From the NCBI GenBank assembly GCA_015056155.1, contig SVGU01000018.1:1-40738 (forward strand): a DNA stretch of 40,738 bases, read 5' to 3'. Numbering within the stretch: position 1 is the stretch's first letter; each line of letters opens with the position of its first letter. Shown in pieces: positions 7,862-15,891 of this stretch. Source of the stretch: Clostridiales bacterium. GTDB lineage: Bacteria; Bacillota; Clostridia; Christensenellales; Aristaeellaceae. Both the position numbers and the translations under genes were made by a program. The notes beneath the pieces were generated by a model that was not told the origin of the DNA, ran no database searches, and saw nothing but the letters and a program-made list of their open reading frames with translations.

Positions 7862-9295
7862 TTACTTGCCCAGGTACTCGTCCAGCTGACGCTGAGCTTC
7901 CTTCTGGATCTCGTAGATGCCGGCCTGCTCCAGCTCAGCCTTGATCTGGGGCAGCATCTCGTCGATGTCCAGGGTGCCGGTGTACAGCTCGGAGTTGTAC
8001 TTCGCCATGACGGCGGAGCAGGCAGCGCACTCAGCCTCGACATCTTCCTTGTTGAAGGAGAAGGTGCCCAGGGTGGAAACCAGCGCGTTCTCGTAGCCCT
8101 TGAAGATCTCGTCCCAGTGATAGATGGCGTCGGAGGTCACGGAAGCGTTCACGACGGAACCGGTGACGAAGCCGTCCATGGACCAGTTGTTGGTGCCCTG
8201 CTCGGTGCGCTTGACAGCCTTCACGCCGTCAACGTCCACGTAGTTGAAGTGGGTGCCTTCGATACCGAAGCGCAGGATGTCGCGGAAGGTGCGGTCGGTG
8301 TTCAGCAGCTCCAGGTACTTCAGGCAGGCGATGGCGTTCTTCTCGGGAGCGGCAACGTTGATGGCGTTCATGGCGCCGCGCATGGTGGCGGTGGACATGA
8401 AGGGACCGGCGTAGCACACGCCCTGGACTTCCATGTCGCCCCAGGAGGTGTGGCCAGCGTAGTAGCCCGGCCAGGCAGAACCGGAACGGATGGTGCGGAC
8501 TTCCTTGCCCTGAGACTCAACGGTCGCGGCGTCGGGGTTGATGTAGCCCAGCTCGTACCACTTGTGCAGCAGCTGGTAGCGCTCCATCAGCACTTCATCC
8601 TCCCAGAAGGGGATGATCTGGTTTTCGCGCTCGGTGCCGGCCAGGTGATAGGGAGAGCACAGGTAGGAACCGGCGATCCACTGGGCGGAGTTGGTCATGC
8701 CGGTCAGGCCGCCCTTACCCATCGCCATGGGATACTCGTTGTAGGTCTCCTTGTAGGCCTTCAGCATGGGCTCCAGATCGCGGAACTCGATGTACTCGGG
8801 CAGGGTGAAGCCCAGAGCCTCATAGCGTTCCTTGTCCATGCGGAAGAACTGCTGGGAAGCCATGTCCTTCAGGGTGGGCACAGCGTAGATGACGCCATTC
8901 AGGGAGCCGGCCACGTCCCAGTACTTCTGATCGATCGCAGCGTACAGGGCGGGGGTCTCGGTCTTCACCAGCTCGGTGATGTCGTAGAAGTTCTCGTTGT
9001 AGGCGTTGGACGCGAAGTCATTCGCCCAGTCGCAGGTGAAGGTCATGTCGAAGTAGGTGTCCGAGTTCATTTCGCGGTTGAAGCCTTCTTCGTCCAGGAA
9101 CAGCAGCTCAACGGTGACGCCGATCTTCTCGGCAGAGTAGGCGTTGGCCGCGTCGACGACCAGCTGGGTGTCGATGGGAGCTTCGGAACCGTAGACCCAC
9201 CAGACGATCTTGATGGGTTCGTCCGCCTGCGCGGTGCACAGACCCATGGACAGGACCAAGGCCAGAGCAAGGATGAGGGAAACGAGCTTCTTCAT
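7862..9295 (-). CDS. Extracellular solute-binding protein of sugar ABC transporter (set 1)
   Basis: 477 aa. A leader of about 24 residues (MKKLVSLILALALVLSMG) ends in AQA-D, a type I signal-peptidase site; Cys20 is present, but its context (GLC) is not a good lipobox. The mature protein looks like the large binding proteins of the LplA/LipO CUT1 group: early strand IKIVWWVYG, and later AMNAINVAAPEKNAIACLKYLELLNT, the usual run where the family refers to moving target lines. It is expected to capture an oligosaccharide outside the membrane and deliver it to the two permeases encoded just upstream. RBS AAGGAGG is eight bases from the ATG. No ATPase gene is in the window; CUT1 systems of this group often share one MsmK-type ATPase encoded elsewhere. 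Substrate is inferred from context to be an amino-sugar oligomer. Confidence 0.9.
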   Translation of the reverse strand: MKKLVSLILALALVLSMGLCTAQADEPIKIVWWVYGSEAPIDTQLVVDAANAYSAEKIGVTVELLFLDEEGFNREMNSDTYFDMTFTCDWANDFASNAYNENFYDITELVKTETPALYAAIDQKYWDVAGSLNGVIYAVPTLKDMASQQFFRMDKERYEALGFTLPEYIEFRDLEPMLKAYKETYNEYPMAMGKGGLTGMTNSAQWIAGSYLCSPYHLAGTERENQIIPFWEDEVLMERYQLLHKWYELGYINPDAATVESQGKEVRTIRSGSAWPGYYAGHTSWGDMEVQGVCYAGPFMSTATMRGAMNAINVAAPEKNAIACLKYLELLNTDRTFRDILRFGIEGTHFNYVDVDGVKAVKRTEQGTNNWSMDGFVTGSVVNASVTSDAIYHWDEIFKGYENALVSTLGTFSFNKEDVEAECAACSAVMAKYNSELYTGTLDIDEMLPQIKAELEQAGIYEIQKEAQRQLDEYLGK

Positions 9296-9366
9296 GGGGT
9301 TACCTCCTTGTGAAATTAACGTTCAACGAAGCGGCGCGGGGCCGTTTGTTGCAAAATGGGGGCTGC

Positions 9367-10311
9367 TTATCCCTTCACTGCGCCGATGGTCAGGCCGCCG
9401 ACGAAGTAGCGCTGGAAGAAGGGATAGGAGCAAGCGATGGGGATGACGATCACCATGACGATGGCCATGCGCATGGATTCGGTGGGCATGTTGGCCATGG
9501 ATTCCTCGGAGAGGAATTCCTCGTTCTGCGCCATGAAGGCGATGTTGCGCTCGATGGAGATGAGCACATACTGCAGCGGGAAGAGCTCACGGTGGTTGGA
9601 GTCCAGGTAGAGCATGGCGCCGTACCAGGCGTTCCAGTAGTTGAAGGTGAAGAACAGGCCGATGGTGGCGATGACGGGCAGGGCCAGCGGCAGCACCAGC
9701 TGGACGAAGATGCGCAGCTGGCTGGCGCCGTCGATCTTGCCGGACTCGATGATCGAATCCGGGATCGTCGTCTGGAAGAAGGTGCGCATGATGACCACAT
9801 AGAAGGTGGAGCAGGCGCCGGGCAGGATCAGGGCGAAGTAGGTGTTCTTCAGCCCGTAGAGCTGGGTGTTGACCATGTAGGTGGCCAGCAGGCCGCCGCC
9901 GAAGAACATGGGCACCAGGATCATCAGCGTATACAGCTTCTTGAAGTAGAAGTTCGGACGGGAGAGGGCATAGCCCAGGGTGGACGTCAGGATCAGGCCC
10001 AGGCAGGTGCCGACGACCGTGATGCCGATGGAGTTCAGGAACGCCCGGCCGATGTAGTCCTTGGACTGCCACAGATACTCATAGGATCTCAGGGAGAATT
10101 CAGACGGCCAGAAGCTGTAACCGTTCGCAGCGATGGAGGCCTCTGAGGAGATGGAGATCATAAACACGAACAGCACCGGCAGGAACGTGATCAGCGCCAG
10201 AACGATAAACAGCAGCGAGAAGGCCGCGTTGGTCAGGGGCTTGAGGCCGTTGAAGCGGGTCAGGCCATCGCCGGTTTCGCGGAGCGTTGCCTTTGCGGCG
10301 GGATTGGACAC
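9367..10311 (-). CDS. Carbohydrate ABC transporter permease, LplC/MalG type (set 1)
   Basis: 314 aa, GTG start with AAAGGAGG upstream. Six membrane helices are apparent, beginning with AAFSLLFIVLALITFLPVLFVFMISIS (long helix near 28-54). The cytoplasmic EAA loop is ESGKIDGASQLRIFVQLVLP, with the conserved Gly, which couples to the ATPase. The C-terminus PFFQRYFVGGLTIGAVKG is the characteristic ending of this permease group (usually YPFFQKYFVKGVMIGAIKG). The gene lies 34 bases after the partner permease gene and 71 bases before the binding-protein gene in the same leftward unit. Confidence 0.93.
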   Translation of the reverse strand: MSNPAAKATLRETGDGLTRFNGLKPLTNAAFSLLFIVLALITFLPVLFVFMISISSEASIAANGYSFWPSEFSLRSYEYLWQSKDYIGRAFLNSIGITVVGTCLGLILTSTLGYALSRPNFYFKKLYTLMILVPMFFGGGLLATYMVNTQLYGLKNTYFALILPGACSTFYVVIMRTFFQTTIPDSIIESGKIDGASQLRIFVQLVLPLALPVIATIGLFFTFNYWNAWYGAMLYLDSNHRELFPLQYVLISIERNIAFMAQNEEFLSEESMANMPTESMRMAIVMVIVIPIACSYPFFQRYFVGGLTIGAVKG

Positions 10312-10345
10312 GTGGGTTCCTCCTTTCCTGTGAGGTACGGCAAAA

Positions 10346-11350
10346 TCAGAACAGACCGCTGTCCGGATCGATCTTCTTGACGACCAGATTGGCGGTGATC
10401 AGCATGATACAGCCCAAGGTGTTCTGCAGCAGCGAGGCCGCAGCGGAGAAACCGTAGTTGTTGGACTCCATCGTTGCTTTGTACACATACACATCCAGCG
10501 TCTGGGTCACGTCGATGATGGAACCGGAGTCACGCGTCACCTGATAGAACAGGCCGAAGTCCGTGGAGAAGATGTTGCCCACGTTGAGGATGAACATGAT
10601 GGAGATGACCGGGCGCAGCATCGGGATGGTGATGCCCTTGCACTGCTGCCACTTGGTCGCGCCGTCGATGACCGCGCTCTCGTAGAGGCTCTGGTCGATG
10701 CCGGTGATGGTGGCCATGTACACGACCATGGAGTAGCCGAAGGTCTTCCAGGTGTTGATGAACACGAGGATGTAGGGCCAGTAGGCCTTTTCCTGATACC
10801 AGCGGATGCGCTCGCCGCCCAGGGAGGTGATGATGGTGTTGAGCAGGCCCATATCCGTGGACAGGAAGGCGAAGACGAAATAGCTGATAACGACCCAGGA
10901 CAGGAAATGGGGCATGAACACCGCCGTCTGGCAGACCTTGGCCAGCCTGCGGGAGCGGAGCTGGGTGATCATGATCGCCAGGGCGACCGGCAGCGTTACG
11001 CCGATGAGGATAAAGACGAAGTTATAGCACAGGGTATTGCGGAAGATGTTCCAGATATCCGAGGAGAGGAAGAGAAAGCGGAAGTTCTTCAGCCCCACCC
11101 ACTTGGAATTGACGAACAGGCTGTACAGGAAGCCCTTGCCGCGCTTGACCTTGTAGTTCTTGAAGGCGAAGACGATACCGAACAGGGGGATATAGCAGAA
11201 TGCGATGAACCAGACCACCGTGGGCAGGGACAGCAGCGTCAGCTCAAAGTCGTCCCACGTAAAGCGGCGGCGTTTTTTCTTGATGGGCGCTTCTCCCTTG
11301 ATGGATAAGGCTTCTTCCGGATTCTTGCGGAAAATCGGAACCAGGGCCAT
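10346..11350 (-). CDS. Carbohydrate ABC transporter permease, LplB type (set 1)
   Basis: 334 aa. It has a basic cytoplasmic N-terminus (KKKRRRFTWDD), then six helices starting at LTLLSLPTVVWFIAFCYIPL. The LplB hallmarks are FGIVFAFKNYK, the EAA loop YESAVIDGATKWQQCKGITIP and the C-terminal KKIDPDSGLF. The open frame runs 53 codons further upstream, but ATG at 11350 (MALVPIFRK) has an AAGGTGGGA ribosome site, and the upstream part crosses the predicted promoter. This is the first gene of the leftward operon, divergent from the GlcNAc-kinase-like gene. Set 2 at 17644-19560 repeats the same two-permease arrangement. Confidence 0.93.
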   Translation of the reverse strand: MALVPIFRKNPEEALSIKGEAPIKKKRRRFTWDDFELTLLSLPTVVWFIAFCYIPLFGIVFAFKNYKVKRGKGFLYSLFVNSKWVGLKNFRFLFLSSDIWNIFRNTLCYNFVFILIGVTLPVALAIMITQLRSRRLAKVCQTAVFMPHFLSWVVISYFVFAFLSTDMGLLNTIITSLGGERIRWYQEKAYWPYILVFINTWKTFGYSMVVYMATITGIDQSLYESAVIDGATKWQQCKGITIPMLRPVISIMFILNVGNIFSTDFGLFYQVTRDSGSIIDVTQTLDVYVYKATMESNNYGFSAAASLLQNTLGCIMLITANLVVKKIDPDSGLF

Positions 11351-11433
11351 ACTCTTCCCACCTTTGCATATCAGAGTACCGAAAACAGGGGGGGACACTT
11401 CTCCCCGCACCAGGATGAACGAATGTTTTTTAC

Positions 11434-11462
11434 AGTATAGCATGGCTTTTTCATTTTTACAA
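11434..11462 (-). promoter_or_regulatory. Promoter of the leftward transporter/GH20 operon
   Basis: On the minus strand, TTGTAA (11462-11457), a 17-base spacer and TATACT (11439-11434). The transcription start would be near 11427, giving a leader of about 77 bases before the ATG at 11350. The surrounding 11351-11641 intergenic region is AT-rich compared with the genes. On the plus strand there is a TTGACG at 11487-11492 but no convincing -10 at the right distance, so I do not call the rightward promoter. Confidence 0.7.
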
Positions 11463-11641
11463 GCTATTTTGAAAATGTTTTGGGATTTGACGAAAACCGG
11501 CAGGAGCAAAGGGATTCGCGTCGAAATGTATCAATCAGTATATCGTATGATGTAATGAATATGATGGAGGGAAGCGGAGCTTCCCGTGTATTCATGCTGG
11601 TTGCGTGCGGTCAGAGAGCCGGACAGAAGGAGGCGGCGGAT

Positions 11642-12607
11642 TTGTTTCAGAAGGTGCTGATCGGTATTGACGGCGGAGGGACCCATTCCACCGCAGTCGC
11701 CGCATATCCTGACGGGCGGATTGCCGCTGTTGTCAGTGGCGGCGGCGCCAACTTCCACAACATCGGTGTGGATGCGGTGCGCCGTCATCTGGAGGAAATG
11801 GTGAATGCCCTGTGCGGCGCGTGCGGCTGCGGGGCGGAGGAGGTCTGCGTGGGCATGTCCGCGCTGGATACCGAAGCGGACGAGGCGACCCGTGCGCTGT
11901 TCGCCACGGACACGCTCCGCGCGGAGCAGCTGGATCTGCAGTCCGACGCGTACATCGCGCTGATGGGCTTCACCCTGGGACAGCCGGGCGTGATCGTCAT
12001 CTGCGGGACCGGCTCCATGCAGCTGATGCTGGATGCCCAGGGGCGGCAGAAGGCCGCCGGTGGCTGGGGCTATCTGCTGGGGGACGCCGGAAGCGGCTAC
12101 ACGCTGGCCCGGGAGGGTCTGCTGGCCGTGATCGACGCATCGGAGGGCACCGGCCCGGATACGCCGCTGGTGGAGGACGCGCTGGCGTTCTTCGGCGCGT
12201 CTACGCCCCGGGGGCTCATCGACCGCGTCTACGCCCCGCAGACCACGCCGGACAAGCTGGCGGGCTTTGCCCGGTGCGTGCTGGCGCGCGCGACGGCCGG
12301 GGACGCGGTGGCCGCCGGCATTCTGGAGAGGAACATGGCGCGGCTGGCCCGCGGCACGGCGCAGCTGATTTCCGCTTCGCCCGAGGCCGGACGGGTCGGG
12401 CTGTACGGCGGCATCTTTGCCCACAGCGACCTGGCCCGGGAGCTCTTCACGCGGCAGATGGCGGCCCTTGCCCCGGAGGCGGCGGTGTGCCGCCTGGAGG
12501 TCCCGCCGGAGCTGGGCGCGCTGATCCACCTGTTCAAAAAGCGCGGCATGCTCAGCAGCGAGGTGCTTGCCCGCATGAAAACGACCTATGAGGAGATGCA
12601 GAAATGA
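11642..12607 (+). CDS. N-acetylglucosamine kinase-like protein (BadF/BadG/BcrA/BcrD ATPase family)
   Basis: 321 aa from a TTG start at 11642 that has GAAGGAGG eight bases upstream; the frame is open further back, but the next good site is this one. The ASKHA fold signatures are clear. They are the phosphate-1 loop IGIDGGGTHS (7-16), then VICGTGSM (adenosine/phosphate region) and GGWGYLLGDAGSGY, typical of eukaryotic-type NAGK and bacterial GlcNAc or glucosamine kinases. Such enzymes phosphorylate free GlcNAc to GlcNAc-6-P in the cytoplasm. In this locus the substrate would be the free GlcNAc left by chitobiose phosphorolysis or GH20 action. The stop overlaps the SIS-gene start by four bases (ATGA). 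Exact sugar specificity is not decidable by eye, since glucosamine and N-acetylmannosamine kinases share these motifs. Confidence 0.87.
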   Translation: MFQKVLIGIDGGGTHSTAVAAYPDGRIAAVVSGGGANFHNIGVDAVRRHLEEMVNALCGACGCGAEEVCVGMSALDTEADEATRALFATDTLRAEQLDLQSDAYIALMGFTLGQPGVIVICGTGSMQLMLDAQGRQKAAGGWGYLLGDAGSGYTLAREGLLAVIDASEGTGPDTPLVEDALAFFGASTPRGLIDRVYAPQTTPDKLAGFARCVLARATAGDAVAAGILERNMARLARGTAQLISASPEAGRVGLYGGIFAHSDLARELFTRQMAALAPEAAVCRLEVPPELGALIHLFKKRGMLSSEVLARMKTTYEEMQK

Positions 12608-13341
12608 GTGCGATCACGACGTATTTCGATAACCTGACGGCCCTTCTGACCCGCACGCTGGAGAGCCAGCAGGCGGGCATGGAGGAGGCGGCGCGGCATA
12701 TCGCGGACTGCTTCCGCCGGGGCGGCATGCTCTATACCTTCGGCACGGGCCACGGCCATCTGCTGGCGCTGGAGATCTTCTACCGGGCCGGCGGCATGGC
12801 GCGGGTGTGCCCCATTCTGGACGAAAAGCTGATGCTGCATGTGTCGGCGGCAAAATCCACCCTGGAGGAGCGCGACGAGAGCTGGCTGCCCGTTCTGCTG
12901 GAGAAGTACCCCATCCGGGAGGGCGATGTGCTTATCTCCATCTCCAACTCCGGGCGAAACGCCGTGCCGGTGCTGCTGGCGAAGGAGGCGCGGGAGCGCG
13001 GCGCGTATGTCATCGCCCTGACCTCCATGCAGCACACCAGCGCCGTCACCTCCCGCAACAGCCTGAACCTCCGCCTGTTCGAGACGGCGGATCTGGTGCT
13101 GGACAACGGCGGCGTGCTGGGCGATGCGTCCTTCCGGGCGGCGGACGGCTCCATGGTCGGACCGACCTCCACGTCCGTGGGCGCGGCGATCCTGCAGGCC
13201 ATCGTCTGCCGGGTGAAGGAGCTGTCCCTGGCGGAGGGCTTTGAGGCCGATTTCTTCAAGTCCAGCAACGTGGACGGCGGCGATGAATGGAACGACAGGC
13301 TTATCGCGAAGTACGAGGATATCATCCCCGGATTGAATTGA
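12604..13341 (+). CDS. SIS-domain protein (UPF0309-like phosphosugar-binding)
   Basis: 245 aa, cytoplasmic. A single SIS domain covers about residues 20-220, with the signatures LYTFGTGHGHLLALEIFYRAGG (36-57) and GDVLISISNSGRNAVPV, where the Ser-rich loop binds the phosphate of a ketose or aldose phosphate. An AlTS strand (VIALTSM) follows. The layout resembles the UPF0309 SIS group rather than MurQ or GlmS, having one domain and no amidotransferase. SIS proteins isomerise, deaminate or de-etherify sugar phosphates, or just sense them. Translational coupling to the GlcNAc-kinase-like gene (ATGA overlap) suggests it acts on, or senses, GlcNAc-6-P or a derivative. The reaction is unknown. Confidence 0.88.
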   Translation: MSAITTYFDNLTALLTRTLESQQAGMEEAARHIADCFRRGGMLYTFGTGHGHLLALEIFYRAGGMARVCPILDEKLMLHVSAAKSTLEERDESWLPVLLEKYPIREGDVLISISNSGRNAVPVLLAKEARERGAYVIALTSMQHTSAVTSRNSLNLRLFETADLVLDNGGVLGDASFRAADGSMVGPTSTSVGAAILQAIVCRVKELSLAEGFEADFFKSSNVDGGDEWNDRLIAKYEDIIPGLN

Positions 13342-13355
13342 GGAGGCGCACCAGG

Positions 13356-14579
13356 ATGCGTGCCGGATTTGGCAAATGGGAACTCACGCCGCCCATGGGT
13401 GTGGAGCTGGCGGGATACGGATACTATCTGGGACGGTGCGCGCAGACGGTGCGCGACCCGCTCTATGCCCGGGCGGTCATGCTGGAAGCGGGGGAGGAGC
13501 GGACGCTGGTCATCTCCTGCGATCTGCTGGGCCTGAGCAAACAGGTGTGCCGGGAGGTCTTCGCCCATGCGGAGAAGTACGGCGTCCCCAGGCAGCGGGT
13601 GATCATCGTCAGCATCCACACCCATACGGGCCCCTGCATCAAGTATCACGAGGGCTGCGGCTTTGTGGATGATGCGTATGTCCGGACGGTGGGCGGCCAG
13701 ATCTGCCGGGCGGTGGACGAAGCGGCGGCCGACCTGGGCGAGGTGGAGGGCATGACGCAGTCCTTCCACCCCTTTGAGGGCGATCATATCTACAACCGGA
13801 CGGTCGCGGACGGCCCGGTGGACCGCTTCGTGCGGGGCTTCACCATCAGCCGCAGCGGCAAGGCGCCCATCTGCATGATCAACGCGGCCTGCCACGGCGT
13901 GTTCCGCGGGCGGGTGACGGCGGTGTCGGCGGATTTTGCGGGCCGGGTCAACCAGCTGATGGAGGAGAAGGGCTTCGCGTCCATCTACCTCAACGGCCTG
14001 TGCGGCGATATCGACCCGTGGAAGCCCACCGACGCGCGCCTGGAGGAGTTCGCGCAGATCGTGACGGACGCCTTCGCGGCGGAAGCGCAGCCCCTGCCGC
14101 TTAAGATGGAGGCGGGCGAGCTGCCCTTCACGCTGCGGCTGACCAGCGTGACCGAAGGGGAGATCCGCGGCGCGGCGACCCATGCGGTGGAGGTGTCCGG
14201 CGGCGCGGACAAGCCCGCGGCCCGTGTGGCGCTCACGTGGGAAAGGGAAATGCTGGAGAAGCTGGCCGAGCTGCGGGACACGGAGGAGATCACCTGCAAG
14301 TACCTGCTGCTGGGCGGCGTGCCGGTGGTGGCCTTCCCCTTCGAGGGCTTTACGATGATCGGCCAGGAGGTGCGCCGGATCCTCGGCCGGGAGGATGCGC
14401 TCATGCTGGGCTGCGGCGAGGAGCTGCTGGGCTATCTGCCCACGCGGGATGACATCGCCCGCGGCGCCTATGCGGCGCTGGAGTCCACCTTCCTGTACAA
14501 GCGGCTTCCCGTCGTTCCCGGCGAGGCGGAGCGGCTGGGACAGGATATGGGCCGGGCACTGGAAAGGATCATGAAATGA
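13356..14579 (+). CDS. Neutral/alkaline ceramidase-family amidohydrolase-like protein
   Basis: 407 aa, no signal peptide, unlike secreted ceramidases, and shorter than they are because the C-terminal beta domain is lacking. The N-terminal catalytic-domain hallmarks are present: GFGKWELTPPMGVELAGYG, VSIHTHTGPCIKYH (zinc-ligand His residues), NAACHGVFRGRVTAVSADF with a central His and VSADF, and YLNGLCGDIDPW. Family members are zinc amidases that cleave N-acyl bonds; many cytoplasmic relatives occur in carbohydrate clusters of Firmicutes and Planctomycetes without known substrate. ATG at 13356 follows GAGGAGG (13340-13346); the longer frame starts inside the SIS gene. Between a SIS gene and the ROK gene, with a four-base overlap to the latter, it is a candidate N-deacetylase or deacylase for an amino sugar. 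That is inference. Confidence 0.82.
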   Translation: MRAGFGKWELTPPMGVELAGYGYYLGRCAQTVRDPLYARAVMLEAGEERTLVISCDLLGLSKQVCREVFAHAEKYGVPRQRVIIVSIHTHTGPCIKYHEGCGFVDDAYVRTVGGQICRAVDEAAADLGEVEGMTQSFHPFEGDHIYNRTVADGPVDRFVRGFTISRSGKAPICMINAACHGVFRGRVTAVSADFAGRVNQLMEEKGFASIYLNGLCGDIDPWKPTDARLEEFAQIVTDAFAAEAQPLPLKMEAGELPFTLRLTSVTEGEIRGAATHAVEVSGGADKPAARVALTWEREMLEKLAELRDTEEITCKYLLLGGVPVVAFPFEGFTMIGQEVRRILGREDALMLGCGEELLGYLPTRDDIARGAYAALESTFLYKRLPVVPGEAERLGQDMGRALERIMK

Positions 14580-15730
14580 GACCGATCGATCTGACGGCGA
14601 TCAGGAAGCAGAACCTGGTCAAGCTGCTGGACCTGATGACCCTCGCGCCGGGCAGGACCCGGCAGGAGCTGGCGGAGGCGGCAGGGATCAGCCAGATGAC
14701 GGTGACCAATCTGGTGGATCTGCTCAAGGAACAGGACGTGCTTCAGATGAAGCCTGTCCAGCGCGGCGGGCGGGAGCGTCCGGCGCAGGGACGCAAGGCG
14801 GACGAGATCTCCCTGTGCGGAGAGAAGAAGGCGTGGCTGCTGGTGGATATCTCCAGCCGCCTGTTCAGCATGACGCTGGTGGGCTTCGACGTGGGGCTCC
14901 TCCGGATGCTGCGGGCGGACCGGCAGGGGGAATACCTCGCGGGGCTGGAACGGTTCCTGCAGGACAGCCGGCAGCCCGTCATGCAGGCGCTGGACGGCCG
15001 GGAGCTGCTGGGCGTGGCCATCGTGACCCCCGGCCCCTACGACCTGGGCTCCGACACGGTGAACAACCAGCGTCTGCCCCAGCTCAACGGCGTGCGGATC
15101 AAGGAGATGTTCCGCCGCTGCTTCGGCGAGTATGAGTACTATGTGGATGAGGACGTGAAATTTGCCGTCCGCTCCTTTTCGGACCTGACCGTCTCCCGGC
15201 AGTGCGAGGTGCTGTATTACCTCTACATCGGCGAGGGCGTGGGCGGCGCGGCCGTGCACGGCGGCAACATGCTGCGCGGCCTGAACGCCACGGCGGGCGA
15301 TGCGGGCCATCTGCTCAGCGGCGAAAGGGTGACATTCGAGAGCCTGCTGGGCACGGAGGCGTTCATCGGCCTGCTGGGACTGGAGGAGTCGCTGTCCGCC
15401 GAGGAGAGGCTGGAGGCCGTCTGCCGCATCGCCAGGGAGGAGCCCGGACGCTACGACGCGGCGCTGGAAGAGATGGCGGCCGTTGCGGCGCGGATGCTCC
15501 ATGCGGTGCTGTGGATGCTCGACCCCACGCACATCATCGTCGACTGCGTCTACGCGCGGCCCCGCGGGGATGTGTTCATCCAGGCGCTGTCGTGGCATAT
15601 GCAGGCGATGTTTGAGGGCGAGAACCGCGTGCTGCCCCAGCTGTATCCCGGCGCGTCCGGGCTGAGCAGCGTGGTGCGCGGCGCGGTGCATGTGCTGCAG
15701 GGCGCATGGCTGGACCGGATTCTGATGTAA
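14576..15730 (+). CDS. ROK-family transcriptional regulator (NagC/XylR-like)
   Basis: 384 aa. A winged helix-turn-helix occupies about residues 10-65 (TRQELAEAAGISQMTVTNLVDLL). A ROK sugar-binding domain follows from about 85 to the end, with LLVDISSRLFSM at the place of the ATP loop, GVAIVTPGPYD and EDVKFAVRS. The sugar-kinase ATP loop DxGxT is degraded to DISS. The ROK zinc motif (CGCxGxxGC) after AGHLLSG is absent, since residues there read ERVTFESLLG. The protein should therefore be a regulator only, not a kinase. It overlaps the preceding gene by four bases and closes the rightward unit, so it is likely an amino-sugar-responsive repressor of the locus. Its operator cannot be named from this sequence. 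Confidence 0.9.
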   Translation: MRPIDLTAIRKQNLVKLLDLMTLAPGRTRQELAEAAGISQMTVTNLVDLLKEQDVLQMKPVQRGGRERPAQGRKADEISLCGEKKAWLLVDISSRLFSMTLVGFDVGLLRMLRADRQGEYLAGLERFLQDSRQPVMQALDGRELLGVAIVTPGPYDLGSDTVNNQRLPQLNGVRIKEMFRRCFGEYEYYVDEDVKFAVRSFSDLTVSRQCEVLYYLYIGEGVGGAAVHGGNMLRGLNATAGDAGHLLSGERVTFESLLGTEAFIGLLGLEESLSAEERLEAVCRIAREEPGRYDAALEEMAAVAARMLHAVLWMLDPTHIIVDCVYARPRGDVFIQALSWHMQAMFEGENRVLPQLYPGASGLSSVVRGAVHVLQGAWLDRILM

Positions 15731-15745
15731 TACAGGTTCTTCAAG

Positions 15746-15773
15746 GCAGCAGCCGTTTGCGCTGCTGCTTTTT
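15746..15773 (+). terminator. Terminator after the ROK gene
   Basis: Stem GCAGCAGC (15746-15753), loop CGTTTGC, stem GCTGCTGC (15761-15768), then five T. A standard rho-independent terminator 15 bases after the stop codon. Confidence 0.88.
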
Positions 15774-15820
15774 GCCTGCGCCTGTGCGGGCGGAGCGAGC
15801 CGGCTGCGGCGTGGGGACGC

Positions 15821-15851
15821 GAAAAGCCTCCGGCCGTTTCCGGTCGGAGGC
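15821..15851 (-). terminator. Terminator after the second binding-protein gene
   Basis: Arms 15826-15836 and 15841-15851 form an 11-bp stem (GCCTCCGGCCG with one G-T wobble) with a 4-base loop. AAAA at 15822-15825 gives TTTT on the leftward strand. It lies about 40 bases past the stop at 15892. Confidence 0.85.
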
Positions 15852-15891
15852 GCGGGGTCAATTGTTCAGCGCATGAGCGCCGGCTGGGAGA

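Noticed and set aside
11351-11509. 53-codon N-terminal extension of the LplB-type permease
   Set aside because: Crosses the operon promoter; ATG 11350 has the ribosome site and gives the usual family start.
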